A DNA stretch of 40,266 nucleotides from DASYAE01 sp036501535. Its GTDB lineage: Bacteria; Actinomycetota; Actinomycetes; Streptomycetales; Catenulisporaceae. Position 1 is the first letter of the stretch. Each line of letters begins with the position of its first letter. Shown in pieces: positions 8,575-16,485 of the stretch. A program made the position numbers and the translations under genes. The notes beneath the pieces were generated by a model. That model did no database searches and had not been told where the DNA came from. It was given only the letters and a program-made list of their open reading frames with translations. The DNA lies in NCBI GenBank assembly GCA_036501535.1, contig DASYAE010000152.1, positions 1-40,266 on the forward strand, read 5' to 3'.

Positions 8575-9198
8575 GTGTCAAGGGAGCGGGTGCGGCCTAC
8601 CCGGGAGGAGACCCGGTCCCGGCTGTTCGAGGCGGCCGGGCGGGTGTTCGAGGAGCGCGGCATCGGGGCGGCGAGCATCGAGGCGATCGCGGAGGCGGCC
8701 GGGTTCACCCGCGGCGCCTTCTACTCGAACTTCGCCGGCAAGGACGAGCTGATCATCGAGATGCTCTCGGACCACGTCGAGCAGTCGGTCCGGCGCAACC
8801 TGGAACTGCTGGCCAAGCACCATGATCCGGACGACTTCGTGGCCGCGCTGCGGGACGCCGGCCGCGGGCCGCTCGACCCGCTCGGCCGCTCCCCGCTGCT
8901 GCATATGGAGCTGATCCTCTACACTGCGCGGTCCGCGCAGTACCGACCCCAATTGGCCGAGCGGCTGCGGGCCCGGCGGGCCCTGATCGCCCGGATCGTC
9001 GAGGAGACCACCCGGTCGGCCCCGTTCCTTAGCGCGGTCGACCCGGAGGAGGTCGCGGCCATGCTGCTCGCGCTGGAGGACGGCTACCGGCTGCACCGGC
9101 TGATCGATCCGGCCTCGACGCCCGCCGACAGCTTCCTGACCGTGGTCGGCCGGCTGCAGGAGCTGGTCCGGCAGGCCGCGGCGGCGTCCGGCGGCTAG
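8575..9198 (+). CDS. TetR family transcriptional regulator
   Basis: A 207-residue TetR-type repressor. The N-terminal helix-turn-helix is clear: TRSRLFEAAGRVFEERGIGAASIEAIAEAAGFTRGAFYSNFAGKDEL, with the recognition helix in GFTRGAFYSNF around residues 40-50. The C-terminal ligand-binding domain is helical and ends with a TetR_C-like segment (EEVAAMLLALEDGYRLHRLID). GTG 8575 is chosen because a -10 hexamer TATCCT ends seven bases upstream and the ATG at 8515 lies upstream of the operators. It probably represses itself and the divergent P450 through the twin palindromes, with induction by a small hydrophobic ligand. It is followed after 76 bases by an aldo/keto reductase on the same strand. Confidence 0.9.
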   Translation: MSRERVRPTREETRSRLFEAAGRVFEERGIGAASIEAIAEAAGFTRGAFYSNFAGKDELIIEMLSDHVEQSVRRNLELLAKHHDPDDFVAALRDAGRGPLDPLGRSPLLHMELILYTARSAQYRPQLAERLRARRALIARIVEETTRSAPFLSAVDPEEVAAMLLALEDGYRLHRLIDPASTPADSFLTVVGRLQELVRQAAAASGG

Positions 9199-9274
9199 AT
9201 TCGGGGACCGGGAAAAGCAGACGGACGGGAAGGCAGACGGACCGGTAGAACAGACAACAGAGAGGCGGGTCACG

Positions 9275-10258
9275 ATGCACAGCAGTCAGCTGGGCCGCAC
9301 CGGCCGCCGGGTCGGCGTGATCGGCCTGGGCGCGTGGCAGCTGGGCGCCGACTGGGGCGAGGTCAGCGAGGCGGACGCGCTGGCCACGCTCAACGCGGCG
9401 ATCGACGCCGGGGTCGACTTCATCGACACCGCCGACGTGTACGGCGACGGCCGCAGCGAGCAGATCATCGGGCGGCTGCTGCGCGAGCGGCCGGACGCGG
9501 GGCTGACCGTGGCCACCAAGATGGGCCGCCGGGTGGAGCAGGACCCGGCGAACTACACCCTGGAGAACTTCCGGGCCTGGACCGACCGCTCCCGGGCCAA
9601 CCTCGGTGTGGACACGCTGGACCTGGTCCAGCTGCACTGCCCGCCCGACCCGGTCTTCGGCTCCGACGCGGTGTACGACGCGCTCGACACCCTGGTCGCC
9701 GAGAAGCGCGTCGCAGCGTACGGATTCAGCGTGGAGACCTGCGACCAGGCGCTGGCCGCGATCGGCCGGCCGGGCACGGCCACGATCCAGATCATCCTCA
9801 ACGCCTTCCGGCTCAAGCCGCTGGAGCGGGTGCTGCCCGAGGCGCGGCGGGCCGGGGTCGGCATCATCGCGCGGGTGCCGCTGGCCAGCGGGCTGCTGTC
9901 CGGCCGGTACACCGCGCAGACCGCGTTCGCGGCGAGCGACCATCGCAGCTACAACCGCTCCGGCGAGGCGTTCGACGTCGGCGAGACGTTCTCCGGGGTC
10001 GACTACGCCACCGGCCTCGAGGCGGTCGAGCGGCTGCGGCCGCTGGTGCCGGACGGCGCGACGATGCCCCAGTTCGCGCTGCGCTGGATCGCCGATCAGC
10101 CGGGTCTCAGTGTCGTGATTCCGGGCGCGCGCAACGCGGAGCAGGCGCGGGCGAACGCGGCCGCGGCGGATCTCGCGCCGCTGTCCGAAGCGGCGCACGA
10201 GGCGGTGCGCGCCGTGTACGACGAGCTGATCCGGCCGAGCGTGCACGAGCGCTGGTAA
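9275..10258 (+). CDS. aldo/keto reductase
   Basis: A 327-residue NADPH-dependent oxidoreductase of the aldo/keto reductase superfamily (TIM barrel). The catalytic tetrad is visible: Asp51 and Tyr56 in FIDTADVYGDG, Lys82 in TKMG, His121 in QLHCPP. The C-terminal nucleotide-binding part contains SVVIPGARNAEQARAN, the usual phosphate-binding 'IPG.....Qv.eN' motif. The start has GAGAGG upstream. The 76 bases before it hold a duplicated GCAGACGGAC. It lies downstream of tetR on the same strand and may be co-transcribed, which would link it loosely to the P450 unit; the substrate is unknown. A strong hairpin follows it. Confidence 0.9.
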   Translation: MHSSQLGRTGRRVGVIGLGAWQLGADWGEVSEADALATLNAAIDAGVDFIDTADVYGDGRSEQIIGRLLRERPDAGLTVATKMGRRVEQDPANYTLENFRAWTDRSRANLGVDTLDLVQLHCPPDPVFGSDAVYDALDTLVAEKRVAAYGFSVETCDQALAAIGRPGTATIQIILNAFRLKPLERVLPEARRAGVGIIARVPLASGLLSGRYTAQTAFAASDHRSYNRSGEAFDVGETFSGVDYATGLEAVERLRPLVPDGATMPQFALRWIADQPGLSVVIPGARNAEQARANAAAADLAPLSEAAHEAVRAVYDELIRPSVHERW

Positions 10259-10319
10259 GGCTGGTAGAGCCGGAAGGCGCGTGACGCGCGCGGACGGTGG
10301 ACCGGCCGGGCCGGGAGCG

Positions 10320-10348
10320 GCAGTGCCGAATCGCTTGTGCGGCACTGC
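10320..10348. terminator. bidirectional terminator hairpin
   Basis: GCAGTGCCG (10320-10328) and CGGCACTGC (10340-10348) form a perfect 9-bp stem with an 11-base loop. Further G/C complementarity flanks it (GGACGG to the left at ~10291, CCGTCC near 10372). It sits between the aldo/keto reductase stop and the convergent ZnuA-like gene stop. No T-tract is present, as is usual in actinomycetes. Confidence 0.75.
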
Positions 10349-10398
10349 GGTCCCGGACCGGCCGTCCCCCTTCTCCCGGCTAAATCAGCATTATTTGA

Positions 10399-11370
10399 TC
10401 AGTGCCCTGCTGAACCGGCCGTGGCGGCCAGCACCTGCTGGATCTGCTGCAGCTGGCTGGTCTGCCACTGCTCGTAGGTGGCGCTGTCCGGCTCCACGGT
10501 CTCGCTCACCGCGGCCACCGGGATCTGCGCCGTGCCCGCGTCCTGCACCTCGGTGTGCGCGGCGGGGCTGAGGTCCTGGACGTCGAAGAAGAACACCTTG
10601 ATCTGGTGCCCGGTGATCTGCGCGGCCGCGTTCTGCTGGTCGGCCGCCGAGGCGGTGGCGGCGCCGCCGCCCGCGGTCAGATACGCCTGGGGGGTCACCA
10701 GGTCGAGGCCGAGCGAGGCGGCCAGCGGCACGGCCACCGGGTCCGACGCGCCGACCTTCGTACCCTTGTACTTGCCCTTGATGCTCGATATCAGGCTGTT
10801 CACCGAGCCGAGGTCGTTGCTCTGGAAGTTCTGCAGCTGCTGCTTGAAGTACGAGGCCTCGTTCGGGCGCAGCTGCGCGTAGTCCGCCTCGATCTGCTGG
10901 GCCATCTGCAGGACATAGCTCGGGTTGTACCAGAGGTATGGGTTACTGCCGGGCTCGACGCCGACCAGGCCGCCGGCGTCGATCTCCATCCGGGAGCCGC
11001 CCTTCTCGGCGTTGGCGGCCTGATCGGCCCACGGGTCGTAGCCGCAGCCGTCGATGATGTACACCTGCGAGCCGGCGATGTCGGCCAGCTGCTTCTTGGT
11101 CGGGGTGAACGCGGCGGGATTCAGCGTCGACGCGGTCATGATGTTCACCACGTCGACGTTGCTGCCGCCGAGCTGCCCGGCGATGTCGCCCCAGATGCTC
11201 TCGGCGGCGACCACCTGGATCGGCATGCCGGCGTCGGTGGACTGCGAGGGCTGGGGCGAGGAGCAGGCTGCCGCGGCGAGCGCCGCCGCGGCGAGGGCGG
11301 CGGCCAGCGGGGCGGCGCGGACCGGGACCGGCCCGCGCCCGCCCGGCCGGATCGGGGAAGCACTGGACAT
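10399..11370 (-). CDS. ZnuA-like metal ABC transporter substrate-binding lipoprotein with altered metal site
   Basis: A 323-residue exported lipoprotein with lipobox LAAAAC (Cys36). The body matches the zinc/manganese cluster A-I binding proteins: VVAAESIWGDIAGQLGG at the start, a QVYIIDGCGYDPWAD segment, and SLGLDLVTPQAYL later. The metal-ligand positions are changed: the usual 'DPH.YEPTP' reads LNPAAFTPT and 'NPH.WLDP' reads NPYLWYNP, so two of the expected histidines are missing. No permease or ATPase gene of this transporter type is nearby. It follows the FKBP gene by 65 bases in the same direction and shares a leader motif with it. It may bind something other than zinc or have lost transport function; this is inference from motifs. 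Confidence 0.7.
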   Translation of the reverse strand: MSSASPIRPGGRGPVPVRAAPLAAALAAAALAAAACSSPQPSQSTDAGMPIQVVAAESIWGDIAGQLGGSNVDVVNIMTASTLNPAAFTPTKKQLADIAGSQVYIIDGCGYDPWADQAANAEKGGSRMEIDAGGLVGVEPGSNPYLWYNPSYVLQMAQQIEADYAQLRPNEASYFKQQLQNFQSNDLGSVNSLISSIKGKYKGTKVGASDPVAVPLAASLGLDLVTPQAYLTAGGGAATASAADQQNAAAQITGHQIKVFFFDVQDLSPAAHTEVQDAGTAQIPVAAVSETVEPDSATYEQWQTSQLQQIQQVLAATAGSAGH

Positions 11371-11385
11371 GTGCGGAAATCCGTC

Positions 11386-11395
11386 CTTGGGGGCT
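11386..11395 (-). promoter_or_regulatory. leader motif AGCCCCCAAG shared by adjacent genes
   Basis: Read on the minus strand, the 5' region of the ZnuA-like gene has AGCCCCCAAGGACGG, then TTTCCG close to the ATG. The FKBP gene (12591-12582) has AGCCCCCAAGAGACGG, then TTTCCG directly before the ATG. A third AGCCCCCAAGG lies at 16044-16054 in the opposite orientation, upstream of the GH48 gene. The role is unknown; it could be a shared regulator site or a duplicated leader. Confidence 0.35.
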
Positions 11396-11435
11396 TGGAT
11401 CTCTGGACGATCGGGGGATGTCGGGCGTTCGGCCG

Positions 11436-12569
11436 TCAGGTGGTCTGCGGCGTGTAGGCGGCGATGATGTCGATCACGAACACGAGGGTGTCGTTGTCCT
11501 CGATGTCCGGCGGCTCCGCCTGGTCGCCGTAGGCCAGCGCCGGCGGGATCGTGACCAGGAGGCTGCTGCCGACGGTGGCGCCGCCGATCGCCTGCTCCCA
11601 GCCGGGGATCACCTCGTTCTGGCCGATCACGAACGCGTCAGGGTACTTCTGCTGCCAGGAGGACTGGAAGATCACGCCGCTGCGCCAGACCACGCCGGAG
11701 TCCTGCACCACGACGGTCTGGTTGGTCAGCACCGTCGGGCCGGAGCCCTTGACCAGGGTGCTGACCACGAGGCTCGCCGGCGGCGTGTCCTTGGACGGCA
11801 CGGTGATCTTCGGGGCCGCGTCCCCGCTGACCGACACCGCCGGCATGTCCGCCGCGGGGTGGTAGGCCACCGGCGCGCCCTGCCCGACGGAGGTCTCCGA
11901 CACGGCGCTGAGCAGGTCGAAGACGAAGACCAGGGTGTCCCCGCCGAGGATGTTGAGCGAGGAGTCGCCGGCCGAGCCGAAGCCGTCCTTGGGCGGCACG
12001 ATCATCATGACCCGGCTGCCGACCCGCTGCCCGACCAGGTGGGTCCAGGCCGGCAGCAGGCCGCCGGTGGACAGCGGCACGCCCTGCGGCTCCCGGTTGG
12101 TGAAGCTGTCGTAGACCAGCCGGTTGCCGGCCCAGACCTTGCCCTCGACGTACATCAGGACGAAGTCGTCGCCGGTGACCTGGGCGCCGCTGCCCTGGAG
12201 CAGGGTCGTCACCTGCAGGCCGGTCGGCGGGTTGCCGTTGGGCATGGTGATGTCCGGGTCGGCGCCGAACGCGCCGGTGACGCCGGGCGCCGCGGCGGCG
12301 TTGTTGCTGCAGGCCGCAGCCGCGGGGGCGAAGGCGGCCAGCAGCGCTATCGAGCACAGCCAGCGCAGAACTCTGTGCTGATTCGACCCGTGTCGGTTCG
12401 AGCGGTGCTGATTCAGCAGGCGCGGGCGCGCGGCGCCGGCCGGGTTCCTGGGCCCGGTCGACGAGCGCAGCCGCTCGGTGGTGCGCGAGAGGAGGGAGCG
12501 CGTCGGCCCGCGGTGCGGGCGCCGCGCCGGTGGGAGGCGCAGGAAAGAGGGGATCTGCGGACAGCGCAT
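11436..12569 (-). CDS. double-domain FKBP-type peptidyl-prolyl isomerase lipoprotein
   Basis: A peptidyl-prolyl cis-trans isomerase with two FKBP domains. Domain 1, about residues 115-215, has GDDFVLMYVEGKVW, LLPAWTHLVGQRVGSRVMMIVPP and DTLVFVFDLL. Domain 2, about 265-372, has VIPGWEQAIGGATVGSSLLVTIPPALAYG and DTLVFVIDII. These match the FKBP 'vi.GWe.gl.gmkvG.....ippelaYG' pattern; domain 1 is more divergent. A lipobox-like AAAAC (Cys87) after a hydrophobic stretch suggests anchoring outside the membrane, where it would help fold exported proteins. The N-terminus from ATG 12569 adds an unusually long basic stretch of ~65 residues before the signal region, so the true start may lie further in. 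It follows the GH48 gene after a strong terminator. Confidence 0.85.
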   Translation of the reverse strand: MRCPQIPSFLRLPPARRPHRGPTRSLLSRTTERLRSSTGPRNPAGAARPRLLNQHRSNRHGSNQHRVLRWLCSIALLAAFAPAAAACSNNAAAAPGVTGAFGADPDITMPNGNPPTGLQVTTLLQGSGAQVTGDDFVLMYVEGKVWAGNRLVYDSFTNREPQGVPLSTGGLLPAWTHLVGQRVGSRVMMIVPPKDGFGSAGDSSLNILGGDTLVFVFDLLSAVSETSVGQGAPVAYHPAADMPAVSVSGDAAPKITVPSKDTPPASLVVSTLVKGSGPTVLTNQTVVVQDSGVVWRSGVIFQSSWQQKYPDAFVIGQNEVIPGWEQAIGGATVGSSLLVTIPPALAYGDQAEPPDIEDNDTLVFVIDIIAAYTPQTT

Positions 12570-12608
12570 CGGAAACCGTCTCTTGGGGGCTCGGCGGTGT
12601 GTGCGGGT

Positions 12609-12651
12609 GGCGGCCGCGCGGGCCGGATGCGCTCCGGCCCGCGCGGCCGCC
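12609..12651 (-). terminator. 19-bp-stem intrinsic terminator after GH48
   Basis: GGCGGCCGCGCGGGCCGGA (12609-12627) and its exact reverse complement (12633-12651) flank a 5-base loop TGCGC. This perfect 19-bp stem begins 17 bases beyond the GH48 stop on the minus strand. It should end the cellulase transcript before the FKBP gene, although it leaves only 39 bases for an FKBP promoter. Confidence 0.9.
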
Positions 12652-12668
12652 GTTTCATGCCGCTGCCA

Positions 12669-15600
12669 TCAGGCTCCTGCTGGCGGCTGCACGGTCGGGA
12701 ACAGGTAGGCGAAGGAGTCGAAGGCCGTGGCGACCTCGACCTCCGCCCAGAACCGGTGGTAGTCGAAGACGGGTGCGGAGCCGCCGGCGAGGTAGCTCGC
12801 CACCTTCGACCACTCCGGGTCGCCGACGTACCAGGGCCGGATCGAGATGAACGTGTTCGTGTTCGTGCTCAGCTTGATCCCGCCGGGGTAGGTCCCGGTC
12901 CACGAGGACGGGATGTAGACGCCCTCGAAGTTGGTGGTGTTGTACGCGGAGTCGAAGTTGCTGTAGTCGGTCCGGGTCTCCGGGGCCGAGTAGCCGATCG
13001 AGTCCGAGTAGTACTTGTTGATGGTGTCGATGATGTTCTGCGCCTGGGTCTCGACGCTGGTGTTGCCGGACTTCGCCGCGTAGTACTCGTAGATCTTCGC
13101 GAGCGAGCCGGCCACGCCGATGTCGGTGGACGAGCCGGAGACCGAGACGCTGAGGCCGGTGTTCGCCGGCGGCGTCGAGGTTCCCGACGTCCCGCTGGTC
13201 CAGCTCTCACCCGGCTGTCCGGTCCAGGTCAGCGTGCCGGGCAGGCTGAGCGTCCCGGTGTTGGGGTTGACCGTGGTGACCGACTCGGCCCAGGTGATCC
13301 ACTTGCTCAGGATGCTGCCGGCCTGGGCGTTGCCGGTCTCGAAGTAGTACTCCGCCACCCGCTCCATCGGCCAGGTCTGGTACCCGAACCACTGGTTGGA
13401 CGGCGGGTTGTCGTACTCGGGGTCCGACGTGTAGTACATGCCGTCGAACGTCGGGTCGCCGGACGGGGGCTTGGACACGTCGCCGTAGTTGCCGCCCCAG
13501 TTGTTGGTGACCCCGCCCGCGATGGCGCCCTGCGAGGACTGCAGCCAGGAGTAGAAGTTCAGCTCCGTGGTCAGGCTGGTGGTCCAGTCGCCCTGCGCCG
13601 TCGGGGAGAGCGGTGTCAGGTCGGAGTCGGTCGACAGCGCGTAGGCCGCCAGCGGGTTCTGATACCCCTCGTGGATCGAGGAGCCGCTGATCCGCCAGGA
13701 CCACGCCCCGGTGGTGGAGCCGCCCCAGGCGTCGTACCAGGACAGCAGGTACGTGTCCTCGTTCGACTTGCTGGTGCCGGCCGGGCAGGCCACCGAGCCG
13801 TCCTGGCTGCACGCCGAGCTGATCTGCTTGAAGTACTTGTCGAACATCGAGTACCGCAGATAGTCGCCCAGCTTCGCCGCCTTGGCGGTGGTGGTGCTGA
13901 TCGCCGACGTCTTGCCCTGCGCCTTGGCGTAGGTGTCGGCCCAGAAGGCGGCCTGCACCATGCGCGCGTCGGCGTCGGGGGCGTCAGTGTACTTGTACTG
14001 TGCGGCGAAGCTGCCGCCGCCGTTGTTGAACAGGTCGAGGAAGCCGCTGCTGGTCTCGCCGTACTTGGCGGTGGTGTCCCAGTCCGGCTGCGGGATGGTG
14101 TCCCACACCGACTCCTCGGCGCCGCGCTGGTAGCTGTTGACCCAGCTGGGCGTGGAGGTGCCGTCCTCGTCCTGGCCGAAGCCGTAGCGGTTGTCCGTGT
14201 CCATGATCCACATCGGCTGGTACATGTCACAGTTGCCGTATGTGGACTTCAGCTCCGCGAACAGCGGGTCGGAGCCGACCGGGACGCTGGAGTTCAGCGC
14301 GACCGGATAGTCGTTCGGGACGGGTTCCTCGGGACCGTACGTGGCCGGCGAGGAGGCGTTGTACGTACACTGACCCGGCTGCTGCGCGTCGCTCGGGATC
14401 ATGTACGTTTCCATGTTGGTCCAGGCGTTGTCGAACGAGGTCCAGTCGCCGGTCACCCGGCCGTAGTCGGCCTCGAGCCAGAACCAGTAGCTGTACGTCT
14501 CCGAGGTGGTCTCGTGGCCGTAGTCGGGCGCCTCGACGATCAGCGTCTCGACCGAGTGGTACGGGATCCCCTTCGGGCTGAAGTAGCCGTTCGCCGGGTT
14601 CTTGATGTCGTCGTACAGGTTCAGGAACCACTGGTCGTACTCCGAGCCGGTCTGCGCCTCGGTCACCGTGACGGTGCCGGAGGTGTAGCCGGACGCGGAG
14701 GCCGTCACGGTGCCGTCGCCGCCCACGTCGGCCGAGTTGGTCCCGGCGGCGATGGTGACCTCCTGGTCCACGTCCCAGTTGGCCGTGGTGAAGGTCAGCG
14801 AGGCGCCGGCGGACACGCTCAGGTCGGCGTCGCCGCTCTGGGCGACCGCGACCGTCACGTTGCCGGACGGCTTGGTGGACAGGGAGATCCCGAACGTGGT
14901 CGAGTTGGCCTGCTGCACCGTCAGCACGGTCGGGTCGGCGATGATCGTCGGCCCCTCCACGCTGATCGCGATCGGGTACGAGGTCGTGCTCTGACCCAGG
15001 CTGTCCGTCGCGACGGCGGTGATCGAGTAGTTGCCCGCCGGCACGTTGGTCCACTGGGACGCCCACGGGCTGGAGCTGGTCACGCCGATCTCGGTGTTCG
15101 TCCCGGCGTTGGTGCTCTGGTAGTAGGTCACCGAGGTGAGCGTGCCGGAGCTGCACGCCGAGGCCGAGAGCGAGATGTTCGAGCCCGGAGTGAAGACCTC
15201 ACTCGCGGTCGGGCTTGTCACGCTCACGCTCGGTGCGAGCACGTTGGAGGAGCTGGAGCCCGGCACCACGGTGCACGGGGTCTGTCCGCCGGTCGAGGAG
15301 CTCGGGCTGGCCGACGCGCTCTGCGACGGCGAGGAGGAGCTCGCGGAGGTGGACGGGCTGGGGCTGGCCGACTTGCTCGGGCTGGAGCTGGCGCTGGCGC
15401 TGGCCGAGGCGCTCGGACTCGTGCTCGGGCTGCTGCCGGCGCCGTTGCACGCGGTGCCGTTGAGGGTGAACGCGGTCGGCGTGTCGATCGTGCCGGACAG
15501 GTTGAAGTTCGCCCCGATCGACGTGGACGCGCCGGTGGCGAGCGAGCCGTTCCAGCTCTCGCTCACCGCGGTGACCGCCTTGCCGGACTGGGTCCAGGTC

Positions 15601-15935
15601 GCGGACCAGCCGCTCTGCAGGGTCTCGGTCGACCCGGCGTAGGAGTACTGCAGGGTCCAGGAGGTGATCGCCGGTCCGTTGTTGGTGATGGCGACCGACA
15701 CCTGGAACCCGGCGCCCCAGTTCGAGACGACCGTGTAGGCGACCTGGCAGGCGGGCGTCGCGGCGTCCTGTACGGGCGCCTGCTGGCTGAGGGACGCCGC
15801 GTCGGCGTAGGGCGCGCCGACGCCGGGCATGCCCGCGGTCAGCGTGCTCGCCGCGAGCACGGCGCAGCCGACCCAGACGCCGATCAGCCGGCGCCGGCCG
15901 GTCGTGGACCCGCAGTTTCTTCGGAGTAATCGCAT
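12669..15935 (-). CDS. secreted GH48 cellulase with CBM2 and two beta-sandwich modules
   Basis: A 1088-residue exocellulase (cellobiohydrolase acting from the reducing end, per the GH48 family). In order: signal peptide (~1-46); CBM2 cellulose-binding module about 62-163, bracketed by Cys63 and Cys163 with Trp73, Trp110 and Trp129; a Ser/Pro/Ala linker 164-230; an Ig-like domain about 235-327; a second beta-sandwich about 328-428; and the GH48 catalytic barrel from 431 to the end. The conserved EAPDYGHETTSE segment holds Glu479, equivalent to the proton donor Glu55 of Clostridium Cel48F. ATG 15935 is chosen because GAGGG precedes it and the signal peptide follows at once; the frame extends upstream to 16205 without signal-like sequence. 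A CebR-like operator lies 172 bases upstream, suggesting induction by cellobiose. It is monocistronic, ended by a strong hairpin. Confidence 0.95.
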   Translation of the reverse strand: MRLLRRNCGSTTGRRRLIGVWVGCAVLAASTLTAGMPGVGAPYADAASLSQQAPVQDAATPACQVAYTVVSNWGAGFQVSVAITNNGPAITSWTLQYSYAGSTETLQSGWSATWTQSGKAVTAVSESWNGSLATGASTSIGANFNLSGTIDTPTAFTLNGTACNGAGSSPSTSPSASASASASSSPSKSASPSPSTSASSSSPSQSASASPSSSTGGQTPCTVVPGSSSSNVLAPSVSVTSPTASEVFTPGSNISLSASACSSGTLTSVTYYQSTNAGTNTEIGVTSSSPWASQWTNVPAGNYSITAVATDSLGQSTTSYPIAISVEGPTIIADPTVLTVQQANSTTFGISLSTKPSGNVTVAVAQSGDADLSVSAGASLTFTTANWDVDQEVTIAAGTNSADVGGDGTVTASASGYTSGTVTVTEAQTGSEYDQWFLNLYDDIKNPANGYFSPKGIPYHSVETLIVEAPDYGHETTSETYSYWFWLEADYGRVTGDWTSFDNAWTNMETYMIPSDAQQPGQCTYNASSPATYGPEEPVPNDYPVALNSSVPVGSDPLFAELKSTYGNCDMYQPMWIMDTDNRYGFGQDEDGTSTPSWVNSYQRGAEESVWDTIPQPDWDTTAKYGETSSGFLDLFNNGGGSFAAQYKYTDAPDADARMVQAAFWADTYAKAQGKTSAISTTTAKAAKLGDYLRYSMFDKYFKQISSACSQDGSVACPAGTSKSNEDTYLLSWYDAWGGSTTGAWSWRISGSSIHEGYQNPLAAYALSTDSDLTPLSPTAQGDWTTSLTTELNFYSWLQSSQGAIAGGVTNNWGGNYGDVSKPPSGDPTFDGMYYTSDPEYDNPPSNQWFGYQTWPMERVAEYYFETGNAQAGSILSKWITWAESVTTVNPNTGTLSLPGTLTWTGQPGESWTSGTSGTSTPPANTGLSVSVSGSSTDIGVAGSLAKIYEYYAAKSGNTSVETQAQNIIDTINKYYSDSIGYSAPETRTDYSNFDSAYNTTNFEGVYIPSSWTGTYPGGIKLSTNTNTFISIRPWYVGDPEWSKVASYLAGGSAPVFDYHRFWAEVEVATAFDSFAYLFPTVQPPAGA

Positions 15936-16043
15936 GGAGTGGTGCCCTCTATCGGTGGGTTCGGTCGGTGGTTTCTGTCGCTCGCCTGACTGCGGCCGGG
16001 ACCGGAGGCTGGTCGGCCGAGGGTCCCGGCCGCAGCTCTGAGC

Positions 16044-16053
16044 AGCCCCCAAG
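16044..16053 (+). promoter_or_regulatory. third copy of the AGCCCCCAAG motif
   Basis: This copy lies on the plus strand, upstream of the minus-strand GH48 gene, so it is inverted relative to the gene compared with the copies before the FKBP and ZnuA-like genes. It is followed by GTTTTCGG, partly like the TTTCCG that follows the other two. Confidence 0.25.
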
Positions 16054-16106
16054 GTTTTCGGCTGCCGGCTTTCTGGCCTGATGCGAAGGCGCCCGCAGAG
16101 CAGGAG

Positions 16107-16120
16107 TGAGAGCGCTCTCA
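16107..16120. promoter_or_regulatory. CebR-like (LacI family) operator upstream of GH48
   Basis: TGAGAGCGCTCTCA is a perfect 14-bp palindrome. It differs from the known actinomycete CebR box TGGGAGCGCTCCCA at one base per arm. It sits 172 bases before the GH48 start, where a cellobiose-responsive repressor would block transcription. A shorter AAGCGCTT at 16228-16235 could be a second half-strength site. No cebR gene is in the window. Confidence 0.8.
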
Positions 16121-16299
16121 CATCGGATCGCACTGTAGGAACCGCCCCGCGGGCCGTAAAGCGCGGCCGGAACCAGGGTGCCCCGAATATCAATAGCCGA
16201 ATCAACTGCCGCGCACACCGGCGCGCTAAGCGCTTTCCGGATCATGGCTTTGAGCTGCACGGGAAACAGCACGGCAACGAGTGGACAGCTAGCTGATAC

Positions 16300-16348
16300 G
16301 GAGGCTTTACCTCCTTGCGATGTTCGGGTCCGGTGAATCTTTCACCGG
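16300..16348 (+). other. two hairpins in the leader of the GGT-like gene
   Basis: GGAGG/CCTCC (16300-16304 and 16310-16314) and a perfect 8-bp stem CCGGTGAA/TTCACCGG with a 3-base loop (16330-16348) lie 140-190 bases before the gamma-glutamyltransferase-like gene. They may be operators or a structured 5' leader. The rest of the 550-base GH48/GGT gap shows no gene. Confidence 0.4.
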
Positions 16349-16485
16349 GCCGTGGCCGCCCGGTAATAATCCGGGCTCTGCGACACCGCTGCCGCGGCGG
16401 CGCGCCCGCGGTCGCGGCCCGAATCCGCCGGACCGCGGCGGCCGGCCGTGGCGTACGGCGCCACCCGGCACTAAGGTCCTTACCC

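Noticed and set aside
11371..11435. Riboswitch (for example c-di-AMP type) in the AGCCCCCAAG leaders
   Set aside because: The required long conserved core and helices are not present; leaders are only about 40-65 bases.
11418..15929. 1503-codon open frame on the plus strand
   Set aside because: It is antisense to the GH48 and FKBP genes, whose domains and catalytic motifs are clear. Long antisense frames are expected at this GC content, and the product is Arg/Gly/Val-rich without recognisable domains.
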